Assembly (NCBI GenBank): GCA_002401855.1
Contig: NVUH01000006.1
Span: 1-64,000 of the forward strand
Source of the DNA: Hyphomicrobiales bacterium
GTDB taxonomy: Bacteria > Pseudomonadota > Alphaproteobacteria > Rhizobiales > OSC116
DNA: 64,000 nucleotides
Reading direction: 5' to 3'
Shown: piece after piece, positions 17,580-26,502 of the stretch
How positions within the stretch are numbered: the first letter of the stretch is position 1
How the letters are laid out: the number at the start of each line of letters is the position of its first letter
Translations under genes and position numbers: made by a program
Notes under the pieces: model-generated
Seen by the model: the letters and a program-made list of their open reading frames with translations, nothing else
What the model was told of the DNA's origin: nothing
The model's database searches: none

Positions 17580-18873
17580 ATTAACAATTGCTTGTGCTTT
17601 GGTCACTGCACTGGTTTTACTCGATGCAACTTTGATGGCAATTGAACATGGCTGGACGGGCATACATTTATCGTTTGCAGCTATTTTCTCCGTTCAAATT
17701 ATGATTCTTTTGTTTGGTATTCACGCTATTTATAAGCATCGCCTTGGTATAAAGCACGCCAATTCTGTGGTGCGCGGTGTGGCGGCGGGTGATTTTGAAA
17801 AACGCATATTATTCATTGATGACAATGCCGAAATGAAAGAATTTTATTTGTCTATCAACCGATTGATTGACAATACGGATGTTTATATTCGTGGTTCTAG
17901 TGCGGCGATGACCGCTGTGGGCAATAATAGATATTATCTAAAGGTTAGTGAAGTTGGCATTGATGGCAGCTATTTATATGGCGCAAGAACCATCAACGCG
18001 GCGATGGAAGCTATGGCGGCACGGGTTGGTGAGTTTTCTAAAGTCACGGGTAAGTTTGAAACTAATGTTGAGTCGATTATTATGCAGTTGAATGATGCAT
18101 CTGAGCATTTGGGCGAAACTGCTAAGGATATGCAAAGCGTTGCTGATAATACCATGGACAGAGCCACAGGTTTAAGCGGCTCGGCTGATGTTACATCGGA
18201 GAATGTGCAAACTGTGTCCAGCGCGACGGAGGATCTTTCTAGTAGCATTCGTGAAATTTCAGCGCAGGTTGAAATGTCGGGTGCTAAAATCACTCAGGCG
18301 GTAGAAGAGATAAATGACACTGAAAAGAATATGACTGAATTGAGCGAGTCGGGCAGGCGCATTGGTGATGTGGTGGCGATGATTACTAACATTGCGGCAC
18401 AAACTAACTTGTTGGCGCTTAACGCCACCATAGAAGCATCACGTGCTGGTGAGGCTGGACGTGGTTTTGCGGTGGTGGCGAATGAAGTTAAATCATTGGC
18501 TGATCAAACCTCTAAAGCCACGACTGAGGTGAGCGATTTGGTGGCTAGCATTCAAACGGCTACCGAAAATGCTTCGGCTAGTTTCGCCAATGCAGGCAAA
18601 ACAGTTGTGTCGGTTGATGAGATTATCAAATCCATTATTGAAGCGGTGGAAAATCAAAATGTTGCAACTGGTGATATTGCCAAATCAATTAATGAGGTTT
18701 CAAGTGGCAGTCAAAAAATGTTGGCTGATGTGAAGCAAGTGTCAACAGGCGCGGTTTCGACACAGAAATCAGCATCTGGGCTAACCAGTGCGGCTTCGGG
18801 CATTTCGATGCAATCTCATACATTAAGTGATGAGGTAGATAATTTCCTAAAAGAAATTAGAATGGTTATCTAG
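17557..18873 (+). CDS. Methyl-accepting chemotaxis protein (partner of the PAS sensor)
   Basis: A 438-residue protein. Two hydrophobic segments lie near the start (about residues 8–28 and 36–58) with almost no periplasmic domain between them, then a HAMP-like linker and a cytoplasmic signalling coiled coil. The hallmark hairpin tip, [20 protein letters not shown] followed by FAVVANEV, is at about residues 284–312. The tip contacts CheA and CheW. With no external sensing domain, input likely comes from the PAS protein encoded by the overlapping upstream gene. No C-terminal receptor pentapeptide is visible. Confidence 0.93.
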   Translation: MNLSYLSKLTIACALVTALVLLDATLMAIEHGWTGIHLSFAAIFSVQIMILLFGIHAIYKHRLGIKHANSVVRGVAAGDFEKRILFIDDNAEMKEFYLSINRLIDNTDVYIRGSSAAMTAVGNNRYYLKVSEVGIDGSYLYGARTINAAMEAMAARVGEFSKVTGKFETNVESIIMQLNDASEHLGETAKDMQSVADNTMDRATGLSGSADVTSENVQTVSSATEDLSSSIREISAQVEMSGAKITQAVEEINDTEKNMTELSESGRRIGDVVAMITNIAAQTNLLALNATIEASRAGEAGRGFAVVANEVKSLADQTSKATTEVSDLVASIQTATENASASFANAGKTVVSVDEIIKSIIEAVENQNVATGDIAKSINEVSSGSQKMLADVKQVSTGAVSTQKSASGLTSAASGISMQSHTLSDEVDNFLKEIRMVI

Positions 18874-19050
18874 CTTATTGACTTGATGATGAAAGATTTC
18901 CCTTACAGATCTGAAGATCCGTTTAAGTAGGTGCTCATGGTGTTTGGATATTCTCGAATGTCAGTAAGAATAAATATGCCTCATATACAAGTTAGTTAAT
19001 AACCTATATACGCTAGGTATTGTTTTAATGAAGATTCTAGGATTCTATTG

Positions 19051-19365
19051 ATGACTACACCACCAAATGCCGAAACACTTACTCATATAATTGAAGGACT
19101 TTTGGATTTTCAAGCAGAAACTGAGAACATGACTTTCAGTCAGTTGGTTATCTTGTTGGAAATTGGCAAATACCCAACAGGTGTGGCGTATGATGATATT
19201 GCGCAAACTCTTAATATACAACGCAATGGAATAGCGAGTACCGCGAAAAAGTACGATTCGTTGGTATCCCGTGTTGTGCGTATAGATAGACGTGTCATTT
19301 TCAAGCTAACGCCGCAGGGCAACCTTCTCATAAGTCGTTTTAGTGATATTTTATCTGATAAGTAA
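19051..19365 (+). CDS. Winged-helix DNA-binding protein, MarR-like
   Basis: A 104-residue protein starting at ATG 19051 (TTG at 19048 adjacent), with AGGA about ten bases upstream. The fold pattern is a short MarR-like winged helix: LTHIIEGLLDFQ helix, MTFSQLVILLEIGKYP, YDDIAQTLNIQRNGIASTAKK recognition helix and a wing ending VVRIDRRVIFKLTPQG. Small stand-alone MarR-like regulators of this size are seen in mobile elements and accessory loci. Immediately downstream lies a broken serine recombinase. Confidence 0.7.
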   Translation: MTTPPNAETLTHIIEGLLDFQAETENMTFSQLVILLEIGKYPTGVAYDDIAQTLNIQRNGIASTAKKYDSLVSRVVRIDRRVIFKLTPQGNLLISRFSDILSDK

Positions 19366-19396
19366 TTTGTTGTTGTTTTCAACTTCAAAGACACCC

Positions 19397-19558
19397 ATGC
19401 TCGCTAGATCGACCACAGACCTTCATAGGATTGTCTCAGAGCTTACTGACGCGCGTATTTTGCTCAAGGTTATAGATCACCTAACATTGAAACTGTGACC
19501 AGTACGGGCAAGCTCATGTTTGCTGTATTGGCTGCTACATTTAAAGGTGAATTTGAAT
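19397..19558 (+). pseudogene. Serine recombinase (resolvase) remnant, frameshifted
   Basis: Two reading frames together spell part of a Tn3-type resolvase catalytic domain. Frame one (19397–19475) gives LARSTTDLHRIVSELTDA then LLKVIDH. The next frame (from about 19471) gives NIET-VTSTGKLMFAVLAATF then GEFE, the TGKLM…EFE helix of the family. The N-terminal nucleophile region and the C-terminal DNA-binding domain are missing. This is a decayed mobile-element fragment. Confidence 0.7.
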
Positions 19559-19869
19559 ATCGGCCTGATTTATTAGATTACAGATTAGCTACGTTGGATG
19601 GCTTGATGTCCCTCATCAACATCAAGCTAGTCAATCGGCGATGGTACAAATTTCAGCAACGAGATTATGTAACGAGCTTTGGCGTTATGGAATGGGGGCG
19701 GTATGGAGTTAACCCGCATTATCATATTTTACTTGATGTGCCCAATACACAAAAACAGACTTATGAGGCGCTAAACAAAATCGTCAACAATCCTAAGTTT
19801 GTACTAAGATTCGAAAGCTTCATCTTGCCAAGCGATCTGAATCAAATCAACTTGCGAGCTATCTTCTAA
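19495..19869 (+). pseudogene. Chimeric ORF: recombinase fragment joined to a Rep/HUH-like fragment
   Basis: The open frame (124 codons, GTG start) begins with the resolvase piece and then changes character after EFEYR. The rest contains VMEWGRYGVNPHYHILLDVP, where the H-Y-H pattern followed by a hydrophobic strand resembles the metal-binding motif of rolling-circle Rep or relaxase-type proteins. No tyrosine motif is recognisable. It is most likely the joined debris of two mobile-element genes, not a functional protein; the Rep link is inference. Confidence 0.5.
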
Positions 19870-20081
19870 AAGAAAATCATTGGCAGGATGCCCACATATA
19901 TGCCTTTTGCGCTAATAACCTTAATAAGAGTTTGTGAATGTTTTGAGTTTGCGACCAATACACGCGCCCGCGCGAGGTTAAAGTCCAATAATTAGGAGTT
20001 CAAGATTTGAATTGAATGTACACTGCTCCGCGAATAACTTCATTCAACAGTTGAAGCAATGGCCTATATTATTTTAGTTGT

Positions 20082-20702
20082 TTATCGCCAATTACCTTCA
20101 AATACATATGTATAGTCAGTTGGTTCAATCTCATAAGCATGCTCACATTTGACTTTGTAGTGCTTATTGTCAGCAATATTTGTTAACTCTAGTTTTGCCC
20201 GCCAAATAGTATTTTCGCCAATATTCTTATGTGATATTAGTTGGTCTTTGTCATATGTCGATCGAGTAAAACCATTGTGATAAGCATAGGCTGGTATTAA
20301 AAACAAAAAGTTCATTTTATGAAGAAGTTTGCCACACATGCTTTTTCCATTGGCATAGGAAAATACTTTGCTGTTAATGAACCTACGTATAATTGATACA
20401 TTCGTTGAGATATACCATGCGCCCAAATCCCAATCTAACCCAACAGTCAAACTTGGCTTTGCTATTAAATTTTCATCACGTTCGAGTTTTAATGGAAATG
20501 CTATAGTTTCAATATTGAAATCTATCTCATGGTCTTCAAAGAATTTTAAACTCGAATAAGATAAATCTAAAAACCTATCCATCATGGTTACATTTTCATT
20601 TATCATCATTTTTTGAAGACTTGTTGGTTCGGCAATTACATTGTTAACTAAGCTGAATGAAGTTAATATTGCTGAGATAATTAATAGTCTTATTTTAAGC
20701 AT
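20082..20702 (-). CDS. Exported protein of unknown function
   Basis: A 206-residue protein when started at 20702 (ATG also at 20714). It opens with a clear signal peptide (MLKIRLLIISAILTSFSL, cleavage probably after VIA). The mature part is about 180 residues with aromatic-rich segments (GLDWDLGAWYIS, YAYHNGF) and two cysteines (SMCGK, VKCEH). Bases here are notably AT-rich compared with neighbouring genes. No family recognised. It lies in the tRNA-Lys-adjacent accessory stretch, so horizontal acquisition is plausible. Confidence 0.65.
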   Translation of the reverse strand: MLKIRLLIISAILTSFSLVNNVIAEPTSLQKMMINENVTMMDRFLDLSYSSLKFFEDHEIDFNIETIAFPLKLERDENLIAKPSLTVGLDWDLGAWYISTNVSIIRRFINSKVFSYANGKSMCGKLLHKMNFLFLIPAYAYHNGFTRSTYDKDQLISHKNIGENTIWRAKLELTNIADNKHYKVKCEHAYEIEPTDYTYVFEGNWR

Positions 20703-20949
20703 AGGGAGCACCATTATATAAATCTAATTGAAAAATAACACGAAATACAATTAAAATAAATGTAAAAGGAAAATATTCAGTATTGAATGTCACCCTGAAA
20801 CTTTGCAATAGTTGCTGCTATAACAAACAAAATGGGCAATCAAAACCAAATCGACCATCAATACTGGTCTACGCAACAGAAATAATCAATTGATGTTTGA
20901 CACTTAACCTTTAGTAGATAGTATGTTTTCATTTAATACGAGGAATGAT

Positions 20950-21465
20950 ATGAAGAAAATAGCATTTATAATTCTTAGCTTTTTTTCACTTATATTGTCA
21001 GGTTGTGTAACCGCGCCTGTGGTGGGCGACGATTTCCAATATCTTAAAAAGGTCTGCCAAAGTTTGGTTCCGTTAGGTAAAGGTAATAATGACTCGAAAG
21101 AGTATAAATGTATTTCTGAATCTGGTAGAACCCATCTCTATGAAGTGAAAAACCAAAAAATTGTAACTGTTTTTCCTCGCTCAGAGGTGGTTTCGAGGTC
21201 TGATCACTTGGTTTGTGTTAAAGAGTTTAAAACTAAAGCTGGTACATCAGCCTACGTGGAGTGCCGCAGTCTTTTGGCCAGCAATCGTTACAAATCTTTA
21301 AGTTTGGAACAGCAACGCTTAGAAGCTAATCGTGCATACTGGCAAAGACAGAGCGAAATCAACAATGCTAGGAATAATCGTTATTTGAATAATTTGCCAA
21401 CTTATACCAACTGCCAATCTAATTTATCATTTAATACGCTTAACACCAATTGCACCACGCGGTAA
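20950..21465 (+). CDS. Lipoprotein of unknown function
   Basis: The start at 20950 is supported by a GAGGAA site and gives a 171-residue lipoprotein precursor: MKK, hydrophobic core, lipobox LSGC. The mature protein has several cysteines (VCQSL, YKCIS, VCVKEF, VECRS and two in the tail) and an Asn/Gln-rich tail near QRQSEINNARNNRYLNNLP. A longer start at 20923 lacks a site. No family recognised. It sits between the divergent exported protein and tRNA-Lys. Confidence 0.7.
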   Translation: MKKIAFIILSFFSLILSGCVTAPVVGDDFQYLKKVCQSLVPLGKGNNDSKEYKCISESGRTHLYEVKNQKIVTVFPRSEVVSRSDHLVCVKEFKTKAGTSAYVECRSLLASNRYKSLSLEQQRLEANRAYWQRQSEINNARNNRYLNNLPTYTNCQSNLSFNTLNTNCTTR

Positions 21466-21687
21466 GTTGGCAGGCTGATTGAAAAAAAGTTGAATTTCTT
21501 GTTTGTGCGGATATAGCTTTGTATCTTACAATCACTATCTATAAGGCTCTGTAAGTTAACGTGAGAAGACAATTGTCGAAGTTTATTGAAAGTGTATAAA
21601 GTTATTTAGCTATAATTTATGTGGTTACTGGGTGGTTACGCGTAAGCTTCAAATAATCTCGTGCTGAATCAAGTTGGGAATTACAAA

Positions 21688-21716
21688 CAAAAAACCCCTG
21701 CCGAAGCAAGGGTTTG
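21688..21716 (-). terminator. Terminator after tRNA-Lys
   Basis: On the minus strand AAACCCTTGC, a TTCG loop and GCAGGGGTTTTTTG form a GC-rich stem with a T run, starting a few bases after the tRNA CCA end. Confidence 0.85.
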
Positions 21717-21719
21717 ATT

Positions 21720-21795
21720 TGGTGAGCCCTGATGGGTTCGAACCATCGACCTACTGATTAAAAGTCAGTTGCTCTACCAGCTGAGCTAAGGGCCC
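21720..21795 (-). tRNA. tRNA-Lys (anticodon UUU)
   Basis: The minus strand gives a 76-nt cloverleaf: acceptor stem GGGCCCT/AGGGCTC with one G·U pair, D-arm AGCTCAGCTGGTAGAGC, anticodon stem around CTTTTAA with TTT anticodon, T-arm GGTTCGAACC, and an encoded CCA at 21720–21722. The 3' end faces the AT-rich stretch with the recombinase relic, the usual side for integration. Confidence 0.97.
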
Positions 21796-22092
21796 GTCGG
21801 CAATACAATTAAAGCGTTAGCTCTTTGTTTGCGTCTGTTGAAGCGGTTTATATGACAGGCTAATGGCTCTGTCCATTTATTTTTTGAGTTTAAGCATTTT
21901 TTTTTGGGTAAAACTTTAATGTGTTGTTAAAAAACCGTTATCTAGCACTAAAGATGGGTATGTTTTACCCCGAAACATAACAGTTTGCGTGAAAAATCAA
22001 TAAATTAACCATAAAGCCGTATTATTCTATTGCTATATAAATAGAATCCAATAAGCTAATTATATTGGAAACTGAGCAATAGAGGATGTTTC

Positions 22093-22248
22093 ATGATGAA
22101 TAATCATTATAGAAACCACCATAATCAACCTAAAGCGCGTGCGATTGCTGCCTCTGTGGCTGCTGAGCAAGATTTTTTGCGCAAAGTTGCACTCATTACC
22201 ACTTTTACAATTTCTAGCCTGCTGCTTCTCCTGCTTATCAACCCCTAA
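22093..22248 (+). CDS. Small single-span membrane protein (51 residues)
   Basis: A short ORF with AGAGGA six bases upstream of the ATG at 22093 (ATG also at 22096). The product has a His/Asn-rich N-terminus, an Ala-rich helix, and a strongly hydrophobic C-terminal segment (residues about 31–50, ending in a run of six leucines). It should sit in the inner membrane by its C-terminal anchor. No family recognised. It lies alone between tRNA-Lys and leuA. Confidence 0.6.
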   Translation: MMNNHYRNHHNQPKARAIAASVAAEQDFLRKVALITTFTISSLLLLLLINP

Positions 22249-22374
22249 GCATTTTGAGAAATAGCGAAAATTTACCTAAAGAATTTTGGCAAATGTTTAG
22301 GGGACAGTTAAACAAAGGTTTAGCTGCGGCCTAACGGCATCTTTCATCCAAATTAAAATTTAAAAATACAGGAA

Positions 22375-22396
22375 CTGCGCTTAACCATAAGGGCAG
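22375..22396 (+). promoter_or_regulatory. Hairpin just upstream of leuA
   Basis: CTGC-G-CTTA pairs with TAAG-G-GCAG around an ACCA loop; one G·G mismatch. It ends nine bases before the leuA ATG and covers the AGGG that would act as ribosome-binding site, so it could modulate initiation. It may be chance. Confidence 0.3.
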
Positions 22397-22404
22397 CTTT
22401 AGCT

Positions 22405-23955
22405 ATGACAAAAATGAATAAAGATCAAATCCCCGAGAATGTTGTAATTTTTGACACTACGTTGCGCGATGGCGAGCAAAGCCCTGGCGCTTCGATGACG
22501 ATAGAACAAAAAATTGAAGTGGCGGCCTTGCTAGATGATATGGGCGTCGACATTATTGAAGCTGGTTTTCCGATTGCCTCAGATGGTGATTTTGAGGCGG
22601 TTAGTGAAATTGCAAAAAACGCAAAGAATTCTATCATTTGTGGTTTGGCGCGGGCCAGCCTTAAAGATATTGACCGCGCGGGTGATGCGATTAAGCATGC
22701 GCCGCGATCGCGTATTCATACTTTTATTGCCACCAGCCCGCTGCATATGAAATATAAGTTGAATATGAGCCCCGAAGATGTGCTTGAAAAAGTGGCTGCT
22801 AGCGTCGCACGGGCTAAAAGCTTTACTGATGATGTCGAATGGTCGGCCGAAGATGCAACGCGTACTGAGCATGATTTTTTATGCCGTGTGGTCGAAGTGG
22901 CGATTAAAGCGGGTGCAACCACCATTAATTTGCCCGATACAGTGGGTTATGCCATGCCTGATGAATATAAGGCGATGTTTGAAATGGTGATTAACCGGGT
23001 GGCAGGGGCTGAGGATGTGGTTTTCTCGACCCATTGCCATAATGATTTGGGCTTTGCAGTGGCCAATACAATGGCTGGCCTTGCGGGCGGTGCGCGGCAA
23101 ATAGAATGTACGATTAATGGCATTGGTGAGCGGGCGGGTAATGCTGCACTTGAAGAAATTGTGATGGGGTTGCGCACAAGGCAAGATATTTTGCCTTATG
23201 ACACGCGCATTGAAAGCAAAATGTTGGTGCGGGCATCTAATTTGGTGTCGGCGGTTGCGGCTTTTCCGGTGCAATATAATAAGGCGATTGTTGGCAAAAA
23301 TGCTTTTGCGCATGAAAGCGGCATTCATCAAGATGGCATGTTAAAAAATGCTGAGACTTATGAAATTATGACGCCTGAATCTGTCGGTGTGAAAGCCACC
23401 AACTTGGTGATGGGTAAACATTCTGGCCGCCATGCGTTTAGGGAAAAGTTGAGCGATTTGGGCTATGAATTGGGCGATAATGCATTTTTAGATGTTTTTA
23501 CGCGGTTTAAAGAGTTGGCTGATAAAAAGAAAAATATCTATGACGAAGATATTATTGCTTTGGTTGATAATGAAATTGCTGAAGCTAATGAAAGCATTAG
23601 CTTGGTATCACTTGAAGTGGCAGTGAGTACTGACCGCCAAGCCGAAGCCATTTTGGTGCTGAATATTGATGGCAAGCAGGTTCATAACACTGCAACTGGT
23701 GATGGCGGGGTGGATGCCACATATAATGCCATTAAAGCTTTGACCTCCGACACGCAGAACCTATTGCGCTATCAAGTGCAAGCGGTTACTGAAGGTACCG
23801 ATGCGCAAGCTCATGTGATGGTGCGTATAGAGGAAAATGGCAAGCAGGTTATTGGCAATGGGGTGGACACTGATACGATCGTGGCTTCGGCCAAAGCTTA
23901 TATAAGTGCGTTGAACAGCCTTTTGTTGAAACGCGATCAGTTGCATGCTCAGTAG
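22405..23955 (+). CDS. leuA: 2-Isopropylmalate synthase LeuA
   Basis: LeuA condenses acetyl-CoA with 2-oxoisovalerate, the first committed step of leucine synthesis. The 516-residue protein has the TIM-barrel DRE-TIM signature FDTTLRDGEQSPGASM near the start, the metal-binding STHCHNDLG, the NGIGERAGN region, HESGIHQDGMLK, and a C-terminal LeuA allosteric domain (about 390–510) that gives leucine feedback. Length is typical of the long bacterial form. It stands alone here, away from ilvBNC and without leuBCD. Confidence 0.96.
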   Translation: MTKMNKDQIPENVVIFDTTLRDGEQSPGASMTIEQKIEVAALLDDMGVDIIEAGFPIASDGDFEAVSEIAKNAKNSIICGLARASLKDIDRAGDAIKHAPRSRIHTFIATSPLHMKYKLNMSPEDVLEKVAASVARAKSFTDDVEWSAEDATRTEHDFLCRVVEVAIKAGATTINLPDTVGYAMPDEYKAMFEMVINRVAGAEDVVFSTHCHNDLGFAVANTMAGLAGGARQIECTINGIGERAGNAALEEIVMGLRTRQDILPYDTRIESKMLVRASNLVSAVAAFPVQYNKAIVGKNAFAHESGIHQDGMLKNAETYEIMTPESVGVKATNLVMGKHSGRHAFREKLSDLGYELGDNAFLDVFTRFKELADKKKNIYDEDIIALVDNEIAEANESISLVSLEVAVSTDRQAEAILVLNIDGKQVHNTATGDGGVDATYNAIKALTSDTQNLLRYQVQAVTEGTDAQAHVMVRIEENGKQVIGNGVDTDTIVASAKAYISALNSLLLKRDQLHAQ

Positions 23956-24120
23956 AATCTGGTAATTGGCTAAATTGTGCCATCAGAGGACGATTTCATA
24001 GGATAGGTTGTATAATTTATGCTTGCATATTAACTATGTTAGTCTTTATTTTTATTACAATTTTGGCCTTTTTGTATGAGTTTGTTAACCATTAAGTATC
24101 GATTTCCTCCTACTGTTTAA

Positions 24121-24149
24121 GGGTGTTGAGTGATTCGACACCCATTTTT
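24121..24149 (+). terminator. Strong hairpin with T run between leuA and the EF-hand gene
   Basis: GGGTGTTGA (24121–24129) pairs with TCGACACCC (24135–24143), followed by ATTTTTA. It lies about 165 bases after leuA and only about 30 bases before the EF-hand start, so it could also act as an attenuator in that gene's leader. Confidence 0.75.
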
Positions 24150-24178
24150 ACAGATGGAAACTATAAAAGGAGATACAT

Positions 24179-24499
24179 ATGAATATTGGAGGTATATCTG
24201 GCGGACAGCCGAATGCTTCGGAAATGCGCGCCAATATGAGCTTAAAAATGTCTGAAATCTTTGCTAAAAATGATGAAGATGGCGATGGGGGATTGTCGCT
24301 AAAAGAATTCTTAGCGGCGAGTGAGACAAGCGGAATTAAACGCCCAGAAGGGTTTTCTGCAAAAGATATGTTCGCTCAAATGGATCTGGATAGAGATAGC
24401 CAGGTGACTAAAAATGAAATGTTGGCTTCGCAAGCCTCATTAGGTAAACTTTCTTCTGGCACTATGAGCAGTTTATTGGCTGCCCAAGAAGCCGTATAA
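24179..24499 (+). CDS. EF-hand calcium-binding protein
   Basis: A 106-residue protein with two EF-hand loops. Loop one has D32, D34, D36, G37 and E43 (DEDGDGGLSLKE); loop two has D69, D71, D73 and E80 (DLDRDSQVTKNE). There is no signal peptide and the N-terminus is short and Gly-rich, so it is probably cytoplasmic or exported by a non-Sec route. An AAAGGAG site precedes the ATG. Role unknown; small EF-hand proteins may buffer or sense calcium. Confidence 0.85.
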   Translation: MNIGGISGGQPNASEMRANMSLKMSEIFAKNDEDGDGGLSLKEFLAASETSGIKRPEGFSAKDMFAQMDLDRDSQVTKNEMLASQASLGKLSSGTMSSLLAAQEAV

Positions 24500-24509
24500 G
24501 AATACTCTA

Positions 24510-24583
24510 AAAGTTCGTGTAAAGAGCAGCCCTCGGGTCCTCAGAAGAGGATGAATCAAGAATTGATTGGCTGCCGGAACTTT
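24510..24583 (+). ncRNA. Candidate structured RNA with a three-way junction
   Basis: Four helices can be drawn. P1 is AAAGTTC (24510–24516)/GAACTTT (24577–24583), P2 is GCAGCC (24526–24531)/GGCTGC (24569–24574), P3 is GTCCTC-AGAA-GAGGAT (24537–24552), and P4 is AATCA-AGAAT-TGATT (24554–24568). P3 and P4 sit almost back to back inside P2. It lies ten bases after the EF-hand stop and 78 bases before a GNAT gene, so it could be a 3' UTR element, an sRNA or a leader. No known RNA class recognised. Confidence 0.35.
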
Positions 24584-24660
24584 CTTTAGAAGTGGCGTTA
24601 TTGACCGCCATGTTATAAGATTTAATTGCAGCTTCAATTGTTTAAGTTTAAGCTGAATTC

Positions 24661-25464
24661 ATGTTCAAACTATACTCCGAAATTTCGGCATTAGGCCGCT
24701 TTACAAATGGTCATCTCACTGAGTTCATTGATTCTATTGACAGCATGCAATGGTTTGAGGTTGATGGCGGTGTGGCGTATATATGCCCTGAAAAAACCGA
24801 TTATTATTTTGGCCATGCGGTCAATCTATATGCTGCGCCCGCTGATGATGTCGCGGGTAAGACATTGACTGCTTTGTGGGATGCGCATTTGCTAGAGAAA
24901 GCGTCTAAGGCTCATAAACGTGTGGTTGTATGGGCGTCTGAACAATTTGTTGACTATAAAAACATTAACAAAGAATATAATCATCAATGTGAGGTGATGC
25001 TGAAATATTCACCAACCGCAAATAAAATTTCTCGACCGACATATAATGTCAAAAAAATTAAAGCCGATGATTTTGCTCAAATGGCTGACATTTATGTTGC
25101 CGATAGTGGTGAGGTGCAGCGTGGCTTCATTGAATGGATGACTGGCAATCGAATGGATGCCATTGCCGCTGGTGTGGCCAATTTTTTTGCCATTTGGAAC
25201 CAAGATCGTGGTGAAATTGCTTCGATTGCGGGACTGTATTGGAAGGATGGCGTATATCGATATGCCTCTGTTGCCACACGTAAAGCTTATCGGGGCAGGG
25301 GCTATGCATCAGCGCTTATTGCATATATTCGTGATTATGCTTTGGAGCGCGGTGCGAAGGAGCTATATATTATGGCAGAAAATGGCAGCCAAGCCGCGAG
25401 CATATATAAAAAAACTGGCTTTGAAATTGATAGCTACATGTATTCAATCGTAGCAGATCGTTAA
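24661..25464 (+). CDS. GNAT-family N-acetyltransferase
   Basis: A 267-residue protein. The C-terminal half (about 135–260) is a GNAT domain with the acetyl-CoA-binding motif TRKAYRGRGYASALI and the closing ASIYKKTGFEI. The N-terminal half (1–120) has no clear motif but is typical of two-part GNAT proteins. It transfers an acetyl group to an unknown amine. It follows the candidate structured RNA. Confidence 0.85.
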   Translation: MFKLYSEISALGRFTNGHLTEFIDSIDSMQWFEVDGGVAYICPEKTDYYFGHAVNLYAAPADDVAGKTLTALWDAHLLEKASKAHKRVVVWASEQFVDYKNINKEYNHQCEVMLKYSPTANKISRPTYNVKKIKADDFAQMADIYVADSGEVQRGFIEWMTGNRMDAIAAGVANFFAIWNQDRGEIASIAGLYWKDGVYRYASVATRKAYRGRGYASALIAYIRDYALERGAKELYIMAENGSQAASIYKKTGFEIDSYMYSIVADR

Positions 25465-25524
25465 ATCGGCTTGGTATATAAGCTATGCTCAGGAGGCTTG
25501 AGAGGCGGGTTCAACGCCTATAGG

Positions 25525-26406
25525 TTAATTGCGCAATTGTGAGGGGCTGTAGCCTAATATGTTTTTGAAGGTGGTTGAGAGTTTGCTTTGGTCGGTAAAA
25601 CCGACTTCTAGGGCTATTTCGGCCAGTGGCAAGTCGCCTTCTAATATTAATTTACGTGCCATAAACACCCGCTCGCGTAATAGATATTGATGTGGTGACA
25701 TGCCCGTTGATTGTTTGAACATGCGGCATAAATATTGCACGCTGACGCCAATTTGTTTGGCAATGTCCATTAAAGACACGCCATTGATTAGGTTGGCTTG
25801 CAAGATATCAATGGCAATATTGGTTATTTTATCGGCATTTTGACTTTTGGTTTGGCCATATCCCCAAATTTTAGCTTTTGAGCCTGTTAGGTTTTGCAAC
25901 AAAGCGCTGATGATGGTTTCGGCAAATATAGGCCCTGCAGGCGATTCATGACGGGCATCATGGGCTAATATTGCCAATAGGTTGACAATGATGTCGACCT
26001 CTGGGGTTGTTTCACTCTGCAAGGCAAAATCATAAGGTATTATATTGTGACTGGCTAATTCTGTGCCTGTAATGGCGGCAAATTGTTGTTCGGATATAAA
26101 TAAATGTTGGCCGACCATTTTGCCTTCCCAGCCGCCGACCAATCTATCGCCCGGTAATACAACTGAGCTGCTGGGTGATACTGCGTGATATTGGTTTGCG
26201 CTCGCGCCATAGCGGTGTTGGGTTGGGGTTATAAGTGAAGCTAAGTGGAGGTCGGTCATGGTTACATCCCACGAACCTCTGTCGTCATATTGCATTTCTT
26301 GAAATTGTGCGTGTATGCCAAAGCGTTTAAAAGTTGTTATTTGTTTGGGTTTTGGGCTGTGATTGTCCCAGATTTCTTGGTTGTTGAAATCTAAATTATT
26401 TTCCAT
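25525..26406 (-). CDS. AraC-family regulator
   Basis: A 293-residue protein when started at 26406, where GGGGGA precedes the ATG; an upstream ATG at 26469 has no site. The C-terminal HTH region (about 190–290) shows GVSLMDIAKQIGVSVQYLCRMFKQ and PLAEIALEVGFTDQSKLSTTFK. The N-terminal half resembles AraC-binding-domain regulators. The serine hydrolase gene lies about 100 bases upstream on the same strand and reads toward it. No ligand inferred. Confidence 0.9.
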   Translation of the reverse strand: MENNLDFNNQEIWDNHSPKPKQITTFKRFGIHAQFQEMQYDDRGSWDVTMTDLHLASLITPTQHRYGASANQYHAVSPSSSVVLPGDRLVGGWEGKMVGQHLFISEQQFAAITGTELASHNIIPYDFALQSETTPEVDIIVNLLAILAHDARHESPAGPIFAETIISALLQNLTGSKAKIWGYGQTKSQNADKITNIAIDILQANLINGVSLMDIAKQIGVSVQYLCRMFKQSTGMSPHQYLLRERVFMARKLILEGDLPLAEIALEVGFTDQSKLSTTFKNILGYSPSQLRN

Positions 26407-26502
26407 TCGTCCCCCTCCCAAGAAACATTTGAATGAGGCTATTAAAACAGCAATAGAGGCGCTGCGCAAGTCAGCCCCTCTATCAATGGTGTTTTGAGCA
26501 GA

